Assembly (NCBI RefSeq): GCF_014652215.1
Contig: NZ_BMYJ01000014.1
Span: 30,158-94,157, forward strand
DNA: 64,000 nt
DNA from: Neogemmobacter tilapiae
GTDB taxonomy: Bacteria > Pseudomonadota > Alphaproteobacteria > Rhodobacterales > Rhodobacteraceae
Direction: 5' to 3'
Shown: positions 35,636 through 43,855 of the stretch, one piece after another
Position numbering within the stretch: position 1 is the first letter of the stretch
Layout of the letters: each line of letters opens with the position of its first letter
Position numbers and translations under genes: made by a program
The notes under the pieces: model-generated
Told to the model about the DNA's origin: nothing
Database searches by the model: none
What the model saw: the letters and a program-made list of their open reading frames with translations, nothing else

Positions 35636-35648
35636 TAGCGACTCGCTA
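35636..35648. promoter_or_regulatory. MarR-type operator, site 2
   Basis: TAGCGACTCGCTA, a perfect dyad with a 1-bp centre, 46 bp from site 1 centre to centre, ending 10 bp before the MarR ATG. The 16-bp unit TAGCGACTCGCTATCA is the exact reverse complement of the unit at site 1 (35587-35602). Confidence 0.7.
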
Positions 35649-35658
35649 TCAATGATTC

Positions 35659-36225
35659 ATGGCAGGTTCAGATCCCACCACTTTGCGCGCCCTGATCGAC
35701 CGGCTGGCCCGGTTGGTGCAGGCCGAGGATTGGGATCGTGACTTGAACCCGGCGCAGATGACGGCTTTGTCCTATCTGTCGCGCGCCAACCGTTTTTCCC
35801 GCGCCCCGGCCCATGTCGCCGACTACATGGGCGCGACGCGGGGCACGGTATCGCAAACGCTGCTGGCCCTAGAACGCAAGGGATTGCTGGAAAGCCAAGC
35901 CTCGGCCACCGATCGGCGCAGTCTGACCTATCGGCTGACTCCCCTAGGCCAAGCCCGCATTCAGGACCGCAGCGCCTTTGATGCCGCACTCGACGCCTTG
36001 CCTGCGGGCGAGGCTGCGGCACTGGGCGGGGCTTTGGATCTGCTGCTTAAGGAATTGCTGCTGCAAAGGGGCGGGCGCAGTTTCGGCGCTTGCCGCACCT
36101 GCCGCCATCATACCGCGCGCGCGGAAGGGGCGGGATGGTGCAACCTTTTGCACCTGCCGCTGTCAATGCAGGATGGCGCGGAACTTTGCCACGAACATAC
36201 GCCCCGGCCTATGGAAAGAACCTAG
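35659..36225 (+). CDS. MarR family regulator with C-terminal four-Cys motif
   Basis: 188 aa. Winged helix at about 33-95 ([25 protein letters not shown] and the wing [12 protein letters not shown]). Beyond the usual fold is a Cys tail C145-x2-C148-x12-C161-x15-C177, a spacing that could hold an Fe-S cluster or Zn. That suggests a redox or iron sensor; it is inference. Two identical dyads stand before it and before the divergent exported gene. The ATG lies only 10 bp from site 2 and no good ribosome site precedes it, so the mRNA may be leaderless. It overlaps lipB by 17 bp at its end. Confidence 0.87.
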   Translation: MAGSDPTTLRALIDRLARLVQAEDWDRDLNPAQMTALSYLSRANRFSRAPAHVADYMGATRGTVSQTLLALERKGLLESQASATDRRSLTYRLTPLGQARIQDRSAFDAALDALPAGEAAALGGALDLLLKELLLQRGGRSFGACRTCRHHTARAEGAGWCNLLHLPLSMQDGAELCHEHTPRPMERT

Positions 36226-36850
36226 GAAAGGTCGCCAGAAGCGCCGCGTCCAGATCGGCCATTGTGACGGGCAGACCCAGATCGACAAGGCTGGTGACCC
36301 CATGATCGCGGATGCCGCAGGGGACGATGCCATCAAAATGGCTCAGGTCGGGTTCCAGATTGATCGAAATGCCGTGAAAGCTGACCCAGCGCCGCAGCTT
36401 CACGCCAATCGCCGCGATCTTGTCTTCCGCAGGTTTGCCATCCAGCCCCTGCCGTTCCGGCCTGACCACCCAGACCCCCACACGTCCCGTGCGGCGTTCG
36501 CCTTTCACGTTGAACTCGGCCAAGGTCGCCATCACCCAGTTTTCCAGATTGCAGACGAATTGCCGCACATCGCGGCCCCGCTTGTTCAGGTCCAGCATGG
36601 CGTAAACCACGCGCTGCCCCGGCCCGTGATAGGTGTATTGCCCGCCGCGCCCCGCCACATGAACCGGGAAACGGGCATCGACCAAATCCTCAGGCTGGGC
36701 CGAGGTGCCAGCGGTGTAAAGCGCCGGATGCTCCAGAAACCAAAGCGCCTCCTCGGCCGTGCCTGCCGCGATCGCGCCCGCGCGGGCCTCCATCGCGGCC
36801 AGGGTTTCGGCATAGGGGGCCAGCCCCGGCAGATGGGTGATTTCAACCAT
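36209..36850 (-). CDS. lipB: Lipoyl(octanoyl) transferase
   Basis: 213 aa. LipB signature [12 protein letters not shown] at about 71-82, [12 protein letters not shown] with the catalytic Lys, and DGIVPCGI with the catalytic Cys. It moves octanoate from acyl carrier protein to lipoate-dependent enzymes. The start overlaps the upstream LytTR stop by 8 bp, suggesting one transcript; the end runs into the convergent MarR gene. Confidence 0.96.
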   Translation of the reverse strand: MVEITHLPGLAPYAETLAAMEARAGAIAAGTAEEALWFLEHPALYTAGTSAQPEDLVDARFPVHVAGRGGQYTYHGPGQRVVYAMLDLNKRGRDVRQFVCNLENWVMATLAEFNVKGERRTGRVGVWVVRPERQGLDGKPAEDKIAAIGVKLRRWVSFHGISINLEPDLSHFDGIVPCGIRDHGVTSLVDLGLPVTMADLDAALLATFPRFFP

Positions 36851-37625
36851 TTTGGGTGCCTTTCACCGGCAGCAGGCCCGCGGCCCTGACCTGTGGCAGA
36901 TAAGTTCGGCTCACCGGAATCTCCAGCCCATTCGCCATCGTCAGCACTGCGCCATCCCCCTGCCGCCGCGCCGCCCGCACCTGATCGCGCGCCACCCAAT
37001 GCGAACGATGCACTTGCAGCCCCGCAGCGCCCGTCTCGCGGATCGCATCCGACAGCCGCAGCAAAAGCATCTCGCGTCCTTTGGAGGTGACGACATCAAC
37101 ATAGTGATCCTGCACCGACAGGCAGATCAGCACGCCGCGTTTTTCCAGCGGCAGACGGTCCAGCAGGTTGGGCTTTTCTGGGGCCTCGGGAAGCGTGCTT
37201 TCCGGTTTCGCCTGAAACTCATCTGCCAAGGCAATCGCGACGCAGATGATGAAAACCGAACCTATCCCCCGCAGAAACTGGCTCCAAGTCTCGGCGAATT
37301 GACCAAATCCTGCATTGATCAGGAAAAGCGTTACCGTCACCCCAAGGCAAACCACCGCGCTCGACAACAGCACCCGCCACAGCAGGGCCAGATGTGCCAA
37401 ACGCGGGTTCACCTGCATGCTGACCAGCGCGCCAGTGATATAGGACAGCACTGCGACCAGCGTCCAATAGATCGCGCGGGGCAGGGTGGCCAGATTGTCC
37501 AGCGTGTTGAACGGGCCGGAAACCGTCAGCACCACGGCAATGCCCAAAAGCGCCACGACCACCTTGGTCTGCACCAGATGATCCCGCAATTCGCGCAGCG
37601 TGAATGACGCGTCCCTGTCGCCCAC
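36843..37625 (-). CDS. Membrane-anchored LytTR-domain regulator
   Basis: 260 aa. Four hydrophobic helices at about 20-40, 50-70, 83-105 and 112-135, then a LytTR DNA-binding domain from about 160 ([65 protein letters not shown]). There is no receiver domain; membrane-bound LytTR proteins of this kind, with or without a signal-binding partner, occur widely. The signal is unknown. It is divergent from the DUF2306 gene. Confidence 0.88.
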   Translation of the reverse strand: MGDRDASFTLRELRDHLVQTKVVVALLGIAVVLTVSGPFNTLDNLATLPRAIYWTLVAVLSYITGALVSMQVNPRLAHLALLWRVLLSSAVVCLGVTVTLFLINAGFGQFAETWSQFLRGIGSVFIICVAIALADEFQAKPESTLPEAPEKPNLLDRLPLEKRGVLICLSVQDHYVDVVTSKGREMLLLRLSDAIRETGAAGLQVHRSHWVARDQVRAARRQGDGAVLTMANGLEIPVSRTYLPQVRAAGLLPVKGTQNG

Positions 37626-37715
37626 GAAGTTTGGCCCCCTGCCTGCGAAGCGACCCTCGCCGCTTTTTCGCCCCTTGGGTTAGCAGAAAGCCATCCCACC
37701 AAAAAGAGAGATGCG

Positions 37716-38213
37716 ATGAACCCTCTGCCGATGATCGACGCGCCTCTGGCCGTGCAACTGCACATCCTGTCGGCCCTGCCTGCCCTGATCCTGGGACCGG
37801 TGGCCCTGTTCCGCAGGCGGCGAGACCGCTGGCATAAGTTGATCGGCCGCACATGGGCCGCGTCCATGTTCGCTTTGGCGCTGTCGTCACTGTTCATCCA
37901 TGACAACCCCATCATTGGCCCTTTCTCGCCCATTCATGCCTTGTCGATCCTCACCTTTTGGGGCCTGTTCACAGGCATCCGCGCCATTCGTCGCGGCGAC
38001 CGCCGGGGCCATGCGCAGGCCATGCGCGGGCTTTATGTGCAGGCCTTGATTCTCGCCTCGGTCCTGACCCTGCTGCCGGGGCGGCGCATCAGCACGGCAC
38101 TTTTCCCCGAAAACCCCGAAATCGGCCTCAGCATCGCCGTGGTCTGCGGTGTGATTCTGGCCTTGGTCGCCTATCGCCTGCCTATCCCGCAAAGCCACGC
38201 GCCACACGCATAA
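37716..38213 (+). CDS. DUF2306 domain-containing membrane protein
   Basis: 165 aa with four helices. DUF2306 signatures are visible: RDRWHKLIGRTWAASMF, SPIHALSILTFWGL, RGHAQAMRGLYVQALILA. The function is unknown; the histidine arrangement hints at a heme or quinone-linked membrane protein. AGAGAG precedes the ATG. It is divergent from the LytTR gene and may be its target. Confidence 0.85.
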   Translation: MNPLPMIDAPLAVQLHILSALPALILGPVALFRRRRDRWHKLIGRTWAASMFALALSSLFIHDNPIIGPFSPIHALSILTFWGLFTGIRAIRRGDRRGHAQAMRGLYVQALILASVLTLLPGRRISTALFPENPEIGLSIAVVCGVILALVAYRLPIPQSHAPHA

Positions 38214-38270
38214 TCCCCCTTTTCTTTGGCCCAAGGCTTCGCTAAACAGCCGCCACCAAGACCAAAGTGT

Positions 38271-38357
38271 GCGGATATGGCGGAATTGGTAGACGCGCAG
38301 CGTTGAGGTCGCTGTGGGGTAACTCCCGTGAAGGTTCGAGTCCTTTTATCCGCACCA
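38271..38357 (+). tRNA. tRNA-Leu (anticodon GAG)
   Basis: GCGGATA pairs with TATCCGC; the anticodon stem CAGCG/CGCTG encloses the loop TTGAGGT, giving GAG. A long variable arm is present, the T-loop is GGTTCGAGTCC, the discriminator is A and CCA is encoded. A short GCCCG-CTATC-CGGGC hairpin at 38429-38443 followed by GTTT may terminate it. Confidence 0.96.
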
Positions 38358-38556
38358 CCCACCCCCCATCGACAATGATTGTGCAAATGCAGCATTCGCC
38401 GCAAAAGCGGCAAAGCCTGTCGTAAAATGCCCGCTATCCGGGCGTTTCCGGGTTCAGCCTGAGCCCTGTTACAAGGTCGTTGCATTGTGGGAACCAACCC
38501 GCTTTACTCGATCCCAACTAGAGGCGCAAAGCGCCCGGCGTCAGGGGAGATATGGT

Positions 38557-39660
38557 GTGGCTGATGGGGCCCAAAGCGACGCTTTCGTCGCATTTGAACA
38601 TGTGCAGAAAAGCTATGACGGCGTTTCACTGGTCGTCAAAGACCTGAACCTGTCGATTGCAAAGGGTGAATTCCTGACCATGCTGGGGCCTTCCGGCTCG
38701 GGCAAAACCACCTGTCTGATGATGCTGGCCGGGTTTGAAACGGCGACGCATGGCGAGATCCGGCTGGCCGGGCGGCCGATCAATCAGGTGCCACCGCACA
38801 AGCGCGGGATTGGCATGGTGTTTCAGAACTATGCGCTCTTTCCCCATATGACGGTGGGCGAAAACCTCGCCTTCCCGCTGGAAGTGCGGGGCATGGGCAA
38901 GGACGAACGCGAAAGCCGCATCAAGCGGGCCTTGGATATGGTACAGATGGGGGCCTTTGCCCATCGCCGCCCGGCGCAGCTTTCGGGCGGTCAGCAGCAG
39001 CGCATCGCCTTGGCGCGCGCCTTGGTGTTCGATCCCGAATTGGTGCTGATGGACGAACCCCTGGGCGCGCTCGACAAGCAACTGCGCGAACATATGCAAT
39101 TTGAAATCAAGCATCTGCACGAACGTCTGGGCATCACCGTCGTCTATGTCACCCATGATCAGGGTGAGGCGCTGACCATGTCCGACCGGATCGCCGTCTT
39201 CAACGACGGCAAAATCCAGCAGCTTGCCCCGCCCGCCGACCTTTATGAACGGCCCGACAATTCCTTTGTCGCCCAGTTCATTGGCGAGAACAACAAACTG
39301 CCCGGCACCATCGAGGAACTGTCAGGCGGCAAGGCACTGGTCCGGCTGGCGACGGGCGAGGTGATTGATGCAACACCCGTCAACGTGACCGCCAAGGGTC
39401 AGGCGACCTTGGTTTCCGTGCGGCCCGAACGGGTGGAATTCAAGCCCGAGATGATGCCGCAAGGCGCGCATATGATCGACGCCGAAGTGCTGGAGGTGAT
39501 CTATATGGGTGACATCCTGCGGGCGCGGCTGAAGGTCGCGGGGACCGAGGATTTCGTGATGAAAATGCGCAACACGCTGGGGCAGACCCGGCTGGACGCA
39601 GGGCAAAAGATCAAGGTGGGCTGGCATCCGCAGGATGCGCGGGCGCTGGATCCAGTTTGA
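38557..39660 (+). CDS. Polyamine-type ABC transporter, ATP-binding protein (PotA-like)
   Basis: 367 aa from the GTG at 38557, which has AGGGGAG at 7 bp; the frame is open 24 codons further but without ribosome signal. Walker A GPSGSGKT at 44-51, QNYALFPHMTV, ABC signature LSGGQQQR, Walker B LVLMDEPLGALDK, and the C-terminal TOBE domain from about 275. It drives import of a putrescine/spermidine-like or related solute. Four genes follow in the same direction: binding protein, DUF2314, two permeases. Confidence 0.9.
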   Translation: MADGAQSDAFVAFEHVQKSYDGVSLVVKDLNLSIAKGEFLTMLGPSGSGKTTCLMMLAGFETATHGEIRLAGRPINQVPPHKRGIGMVFQNYALFPHMTVGENLAFPLEVRGMGKDERESRIKRALDMVQMGAFAHRRPAQLSGGQQQRIALARALVFDPELVLMDEPLGALDKQLREHMQFEIKHLHERLGITVVYVTHDQGEALTMSDRIAVFNDGKIQQLAPPADLYERPDNSFVAQFIGENNKLPGTIEELSGGKALVRLATGEVIDATPVNVTAKGQATLVSVRPERVEFKPEMMPQGAHMIDAEVLEVIYMGDILRARLKVAGTEDFVMKMRNTLGQTRLDAGQKIKVGWHPQDARALDPV

Positions 39661-39700
39661 AGACGACAAAAATAACTAACCAGCAGGGGAGACTGCTCAA

Positions 39701-40768
39701 ATGAAGAAACTTCTGGTCCTGTCGACGGCGCTGACGTCGTTCGGCCTTGCCGCCCAAGCGGACATCACCGTGATGTCTTGGGGCGGTTCCTATGAAACCA
39801 GCCAGGTCGAGGGCTATAACAAGCCCTACACCGCAGCCACCGGCAAGAACGTGACGATGATGGCGGTGGACAACCCCGCCACGCCGATCAAGGCGATGGT
39901 CGAGGCCGGCAACGTCACCGTCGATATCGCCGATGTGGAATATGCCGACGCGATCCGCCTCTGTGACGAAGGTCTGGTCGAAACCATCGATCCGGCCATG
40001 CTGCCTGCCGGGGCCGATGGCACGCCTGCCACCGAAGACTTCCTGCCGGGCGCGATCACCGATTGTGCTGTGGCCTCGATCGTCTTCTCGACTGTCTTTG
40101 CCTATGACACGACCAAGTTCCCCGAAGGCCCCAAGACGATGGCCGACTTCTTCGACACGGCCAAATTCCCCGGCAAGCGCGGGATGCGCAAGGGCGCGAA
40201 AGCCAACCTTGAAATGGCGCTGATGGCCGATGGCGTGCCCGCCGCAGATGTCTATGCCACGCTGGAAACGCCCGAAGGCGTAGACCGCGCCTTTGCAAAA
40301 CTCGATACGATCAAGGGCGACGTGATCTGGTGGGAAGCGGGCGCACAACCGCCGCAGCTTTTGGCCGATGGCGAAGTGGCGATGTCGACGGCCTACAACG
40401 GCCGGATCTTTGCCGCCGCCGTGACCGAGGGCAAACCCTTCCAAGTGGTCTGGGATGGTCAGGTCTATGAATACGACGTCTTCGTGATTCCGAAGGGCGC
40501 GCCGAACCTCGAAGAAGCCAAGGAATGGCTGAAGTTCGCCACCTCGACCGAACAACTGGCGGCCCAGGCCGCTTGGATCAGCTATGGCCCGGCGCGCAAG
40601 TCCTCGGCCCCGCTGGTCGGTCTGTTCAACGACGGCAAGACGGAAATGGGCCCGCATATGCCCACCTCGCCCGAAAACATGACCAATGCGCTGCCATCGT
40701 CGTTCGAATTCTGGGCGGACCGGGATGCCGAACTGACCGAGCGTTTCAACGCTTGGCTCGCGCAATAA
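39701..40768 (+). CDS. Extracellular solute-binding protein (PotD/PotF family)
   Basis: 355 aa. Signal peptide 1-20 ending AAQA. The mature start ITVMSWGGSYETSQVEGYNKPY, then VDIADVEYADAIRLCDEGLVE, DVIWWEAGAQPPQLLADGEV and TWKWATS-like TSTEQLAAQAAW, match the polyamine-binding protein group (family 1 periplasmic fold). It captures the substrate in the periplasm for the two permeases. The ligand is uncertain, as this family also binds opines and thiamine-like compounds. Follows the ATPase by 40 bp with GGGGAGA upstream. Confidence 0.9.
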   Translation: MKKLLVLSTALTSFGLAAQADITVMSWGGSYETSQVEGYNKPYTAATGKNVTMMAVDNPATPIKAMVEAGNVTVDIADVEYADAIRLCDEGLVETIDPAMLPAGADGTPATEDFLPGAITDCAVASIVFSTVFAYDTTKFPEGPKTMADFFDTAKFPGKRGMRKGAKANLEMALMADGVPAADVYATLETPEGVDRAFAKLDTIKGDVIWWEAGAQPPQLLADGEVAMSTAYNGRIFAAAVTEGKPFQVVWDGQVYEYDVFVIPKGAPNLEEAKEWLKFATSTEQLAAQAAWISYGPARKSSAPLVGLFNDGKTEMGPHMPTSPENMTNALPSSFEFWADRDAELTERFNAWLAQ

Positions 40769-40825
40769 TCCAGACGGCGCGGCGGCCGTGGTCGCCGCGC
40801 CTTTTCTTTTACCAAAGGCCGTCTC

Positions 40826-41305
40826 ATGCGTTTTGCACTTGCCCTGACCATTTCCCTTTTCGCCTCCGCTGTGCAGGCGGGCGATCCGATGGTCGATTTC
40901 GGATCAGATGATCCGGTAATGAATGCGGCCATTGCCGAGGCGCGGGACAGCCTGCCCTATTTTCTGGATGTCGCGGCCAGCGCTGACCTGTCGCAAGGTG
41001 GTTTTCTGGTCAAACAGGCCGTCGATGTCGGCGGAGAGAACTATGAACATATCTGGGTGATGGTGGAAAGCATTCAGGCCGAAACGTTGGACGGCTATTA
41101 CGCCAACGAACCCAATGGCTTTGATGCGCAGGCAGGCGACCCGGTCACCGTCGCCATGGATGAAATCTCGGACTGGTCCTTTTATGATGCCGATGGGCTG
41201 ATGAAGGGCAACTACACGACACGGGTGATGCTGCCCGAACTGGATGCCGAAACGGCGGCCCAGGTTGAGGCAATGCTGTCGCCCTGCCCGGTGGAGAGCT
41301 GCTGA
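40826..41305 (+). CDS. DUF2314 protein inside the ABC transporter operon
   Basis: 159 aa. Signal peptide 1-19 ending VQA, then a DUF2314 core: MNAAIAEARDSLPYF, DVGGENYEHIWVMVESI, GYYANEP, GDPVTVAMDEISDWSFYDADGLMKGNYTTRVML. DUF2314 proteins are of unknown function. Its stop TGA overlaps the ATG of the first permease by one base (TGATG at 41303), so it is built into the operon and translationally coupled. An exported copy sitting between binding protein and permease suggests a role with the transporter, such as handling substrate. Confidence 0.85.
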   Translation: MRFALALTISLFASAVQAGDPMVDFGSDDPVMNAAIAEARDSLPYFLDVAASADLSQGGFLVKQAVDVGGENYEHIWVMVESIQAETLDGYYANEPNGFDAQAGDPVTVAMDEISDWSFYDADGLMKGNYTTRVMLPELDAETAAQVEAMLSPCPVESC

Positions 41306-42579
41306 TGGCCGAGATGCTGACCACCGCCGATGGCATCCCGCTCAAGGCCGCGCTGGCGCGTGCGCAATCGCGGGCACGCAGGAAGGCGCTGTTTCTGGTG
41401 CTGCCGCTGCTGATCTTTACGCTGCTGTCCTTTGTGCTGCCCATCGGGGCCATGATGGCGCGTTCGGTCCATAATCCGGAATTCGTCGCCAGCACGGACC
41501 GGGGCACGGGTGCGGTGACTCCGATCATGCAAAACCTGAAGGGCTGGTTCGATGCCAACCCCTTGGGCACCGAACCGGACGAGGCCGCCTATGCCGCACT
41601 GGTCGCCGATCTGGCGCATTTGCAAGAAACCAAGGCCAGCGGCTCGGCAGGCACCCGGATCAACTATGACCTGCCGGGCACTCTGTCGCTGTTCAAATCG
41701 GGGGCCCGCGGTGCGGGCAAGCTGGAACCCCCGTTCAAGGAATCGCTGCTGGCCGATGATGCCCGCTGGGGCGACCCGAAACTCTGGCAGGCGATGCGCG
41801 CCGCGACGGCGGGGGTGACAGCCGATTTCTATCTGGCCGCCCTTGACCGCACCCGTGCTGCCGATGGCTCCATCGTGCAGGCCGAGGAAAACCGCCAGAT
41901 CTATATCAAACTCTTCCTGCGCACCTTTGGCCTTTCCGCGCTGATCACCTTTGTCTGTCTGCTGCTGGCCTTTCCCGTCGCCCATCTCTTGGCCACGCTG
42001 CCGATGGCCAAGTCGAACCTACTGATGATCTTGGTGCTGCTGCCGTTCTGGACTTCGCTTCTGGTCCGAACCTCCGCTTGGATGGTTCTTTTGCAGGAAC
42101 AGGGCGTGCTGAACGATTCACTGGTGGGCTTGGGCCTGATCACCGAGGATCAGCGGCTGGCCATGATGTACAACACCACTGGCACGATCATTGCGATGAC
42201 GCATATCCTGCTGCCTTTTATGATCCTGCCGCTTTATTCCGTCATGCGCACCATCAAGCCATCCTATGTCCGCGCCGCCCGTTCTTTGGGGGCCACCAGC
42301 TGGACCGCCTTCCGCCGCGTCTATCTGCCGCAAACCTTGCCCGGCATCGGGGCAGGGGGCTTGCTCGTCTTTATCCTGGCCGTCGGCTATTACATCACCC
42401 CCGCCTTGGTCGGTGGGGCCAGCGGGCGGCTGATTTCCAACATGATCGCCGACCATATGAACGACACGCTGAACTGGTCGCTTGCCGCCGCCTTGTCGGC
42501 CATCCTGCTGGCCGCCGTTCTGATCCTCTACTGGCTCTATGACCGGCTGGTGGGCATCGACAAGCTGAAACTGGGGTAA
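41305..42579 (+). CDS. Polyamine-type ABC transporter permease (PotB-like)
   Basis: 424 aa, longer than the usual 290-310 aa because of a large extracytoplasmic insert (about residues 58-200) between helix 1 (FLVLPLLIFTLLSFVLPIGA) and the core. The core has the binding-protein-dependent permease fold with the EAA loop VRAARSLGATSWTAFRRVYLPQTLPG. It forms the channel with the next gene product. Overlaps DUF2314 by one base at its start. Confidence 0.9.
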   Translation: MAEMLTTADGIPLKAALARAQSRARRKALFLVLPLLIFTLLSFVLPIGAMMARSVHNPEFVASTDRGTGAVTPIMQNLKGWFDANPLGTEPDEAAYAALVADLAHLQETKASGSAGTRINYDLPGTLSLFKSGARGAGKLEPPFKESLLADDARWGDPKLWQAMRAATAGVTADFYLAALDRTRAADGSIVQAEENRQIYIKLFLRTFGLSALITFVCLLLAFPVAHLLATLPMAKSNLLMILVLLPFWTSLLVRTSAWMVLLQEQGVLNDSLVGLGLITEDQRLAMMYNTTGTIIAMTHILLPFMILPLYSVMRTIKPSYVRAARSLGATSWTAFRRVYLPQTLPGIGAGGLLVFILAVGYYITPALVGGASGRLISNMIADHMNDTLNWSLAAALSAILLAAVLILYWLYDRLVGIDKLKLG

Positions 42580-42583
42580 TCCG

Positions 42584-43537
42584 ATGGCCATTCCAACCTA
42601 TGCTTCGCCGCTGGAACGCACCTGGGCCTGGACCTACCGCGTCCTTTGCGTGCTGATCTTCGTTTTCCTGATGGCCCCCATCCTGATCGTCATCCCCCTC
42701 TCCTTCAACGCCGAGCCCTATTTCACCTTTACCGACAAAATGCTGGCGCTCGACCCTGACGGCTATTCGACCCGCTGGTATGACCTCCTCCTGACCTTTG
42801 GCATGAAGGCCCCCGATGCCGTGCGGGATGGCGGCTGGTGGGCCGATATGTGGGCCAATTCCACCTGGCTCAAGGCCGCCAAGAACTCGGTCATCATCGG
42901 TTTCTGGTCCACCATCCTCGCCACCGCCTTGGGCACTTTGGCGGCGCTGGGTTTGTCGCGCCCGGAAATGCCGGGGCGCAAGGTCATCATGGCGATCCTG
43001 ATTTCCCCGATGATCGTGCCGATCATCATCACCGCCACGGGCATGTTCTTCTTCTATTCGAACCCCTGCGGCATCCTGCAATGGGTGGGCATTTCGGCGC
43101 AATGCGGCCGCCTCACCTCGACCTACACCGGCGTCATTCTGGCCCATACCATCTTGGGTATTCCCTTTGTCATCATCACCGTCACCGCCACTCTGTCGGG
43201 CTTTGACCAATCCTTGATCCGCGCCGCCGCCAGCCTTGGCGCCAACCCCCGCACCACCTTCTTCAAGGTGATCCTGCCGCTGATCTTGCCGGGCGTCATT
43301 TCCGGCGCGCTGTTCGCCTTTGTCACCTCGTTTGATGAGGTCGTCACCGTCCTGTTCATCGCGGGCCCCGAACAGCAGACCATTCCCCGCCAGATGTGGA
43401 ACGGCATTCGCGAACAGATCAGCCCCGCGATCCTGTCGGTGGCCACGATCCTTGTGATCATCTCGGTTCTGCTGCTGGCCAGTGTCGAACTCCTGCGCCG
43501 CCGGTCCGAACGGCTGCGCGGCGTGGCCCCAGCCTGA
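42584..43537 (+). CDS. Polyamine-type ABC transporter permease (PotC-like)
   Basis: 317 aa. Six helices beginning at YRVLCVLIFVFLMAPILIVI; the EAA loop is LIRAAASLGANPRTTFFKVILPLILPG. Two short extra loops carry two Cys (NPCGIL and SAQCGRL) in the extracytoplasmic part. Starts 4 bp after the previous stop. Last gene of the transporter operon; a perfect hairpin follows 10 bp later. Confidence 0.9.
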   Translation: MAIPTYASPLERTWAWTYRVLCVLIFVFLMAPILIVIPLSFNAEPYFTFTDKMLALDPDGYSTRWYDLLLTFGMKAPDAVRDGGWWADMWANSTWLKAAKNSVIIGFWSTILATALGTLAALGLSRPEMPGRKVIMAILISPMIVPIIITATGMFFFYSNPCGILQWVGISAQCGRLTSTYTGVILAHTILGIPFVIITVTATLSGFDQSLIRAAASLGANPRTTFFKVILPLILPGVISGALFAFVTSFDEVVTVLFIAGPEQQTIPRQMWNGIREQISPAILSVATILVIISVLLLASVELLRRRSERLRGVAPA

Positions 43538-43547
43538 ACTGGCCAAA

Positions 43548-43591
43548 CCCAATACAAAAGGCCCCGGCGAGCCGGGGCCTTTTGTATTGGG
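43548..43591. terminator. Bidirectional perfect 21-bp-arm terminator
   Basis: Two 21-bp arms (43548-43568 and 43571-43591) are perfect reverse complements around a 2-bp centre; the inner stem is GGCCCCGGC/GCCGGGGCC and the outer arms carry AAAA/TTTT, so it can terminate from either side. It separates the converging transporter operon and the dynamin-region gene at 43604. Confidence 0.9.
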
Positions 43592-43603
43592 TCATCAAAA
43601 AGA

Positions 43604-43837
43604 TCAGCGGCCTAGGATCCGCGACAATATCCCACCCTTCGGCTTGACCTCATCCCTAAGACTGGCCCGCAGATCGGCTTGCAACTTTGCCTCAGCCGCT
43701 GCCTTGGCCGCGATTTCGGCCTTCAGCGCCTGCATTTGCTGCGTGGCCGCATCCGCCGTCGGTCGCGCGGTCCGCAAGCCCGACCCGGCTGTCACGCGCT
43801 GCGGCCCATGTGTTGCATAAAGCTCTTCATTCGCCAT
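43604..43837 (-). CDS. Small coiled-coil-like hypothetical protein, end of dynamin region
   Basis: 77 aa from the ATG at 43837, preceded by GGAAAGGTC. Residues 30-60 are an Ala-rich helix likely to be coiled (QQMQALKAEIAAKAAAEAKL), the tail ends GGILSRILGR, a possible amphipathic anchor. No family recognised. It follows the fifth GTPase by 18 bp and is the last gene before the terminator, so it belongs to that transcript. The helix plus hydrophobic tail would suit a small adaptor; this is inference. Confidence 0.7.
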   Translation of the reverse strand: MANEELYATHGPQRVTAGSGLRTARPTADAATQQMQALKAEIAAKAAAEAKLQADLRASLRDEVKPKGGILSRILGR

Positions 43838-43855
43838 GACCTTTCCTTTCACTCG

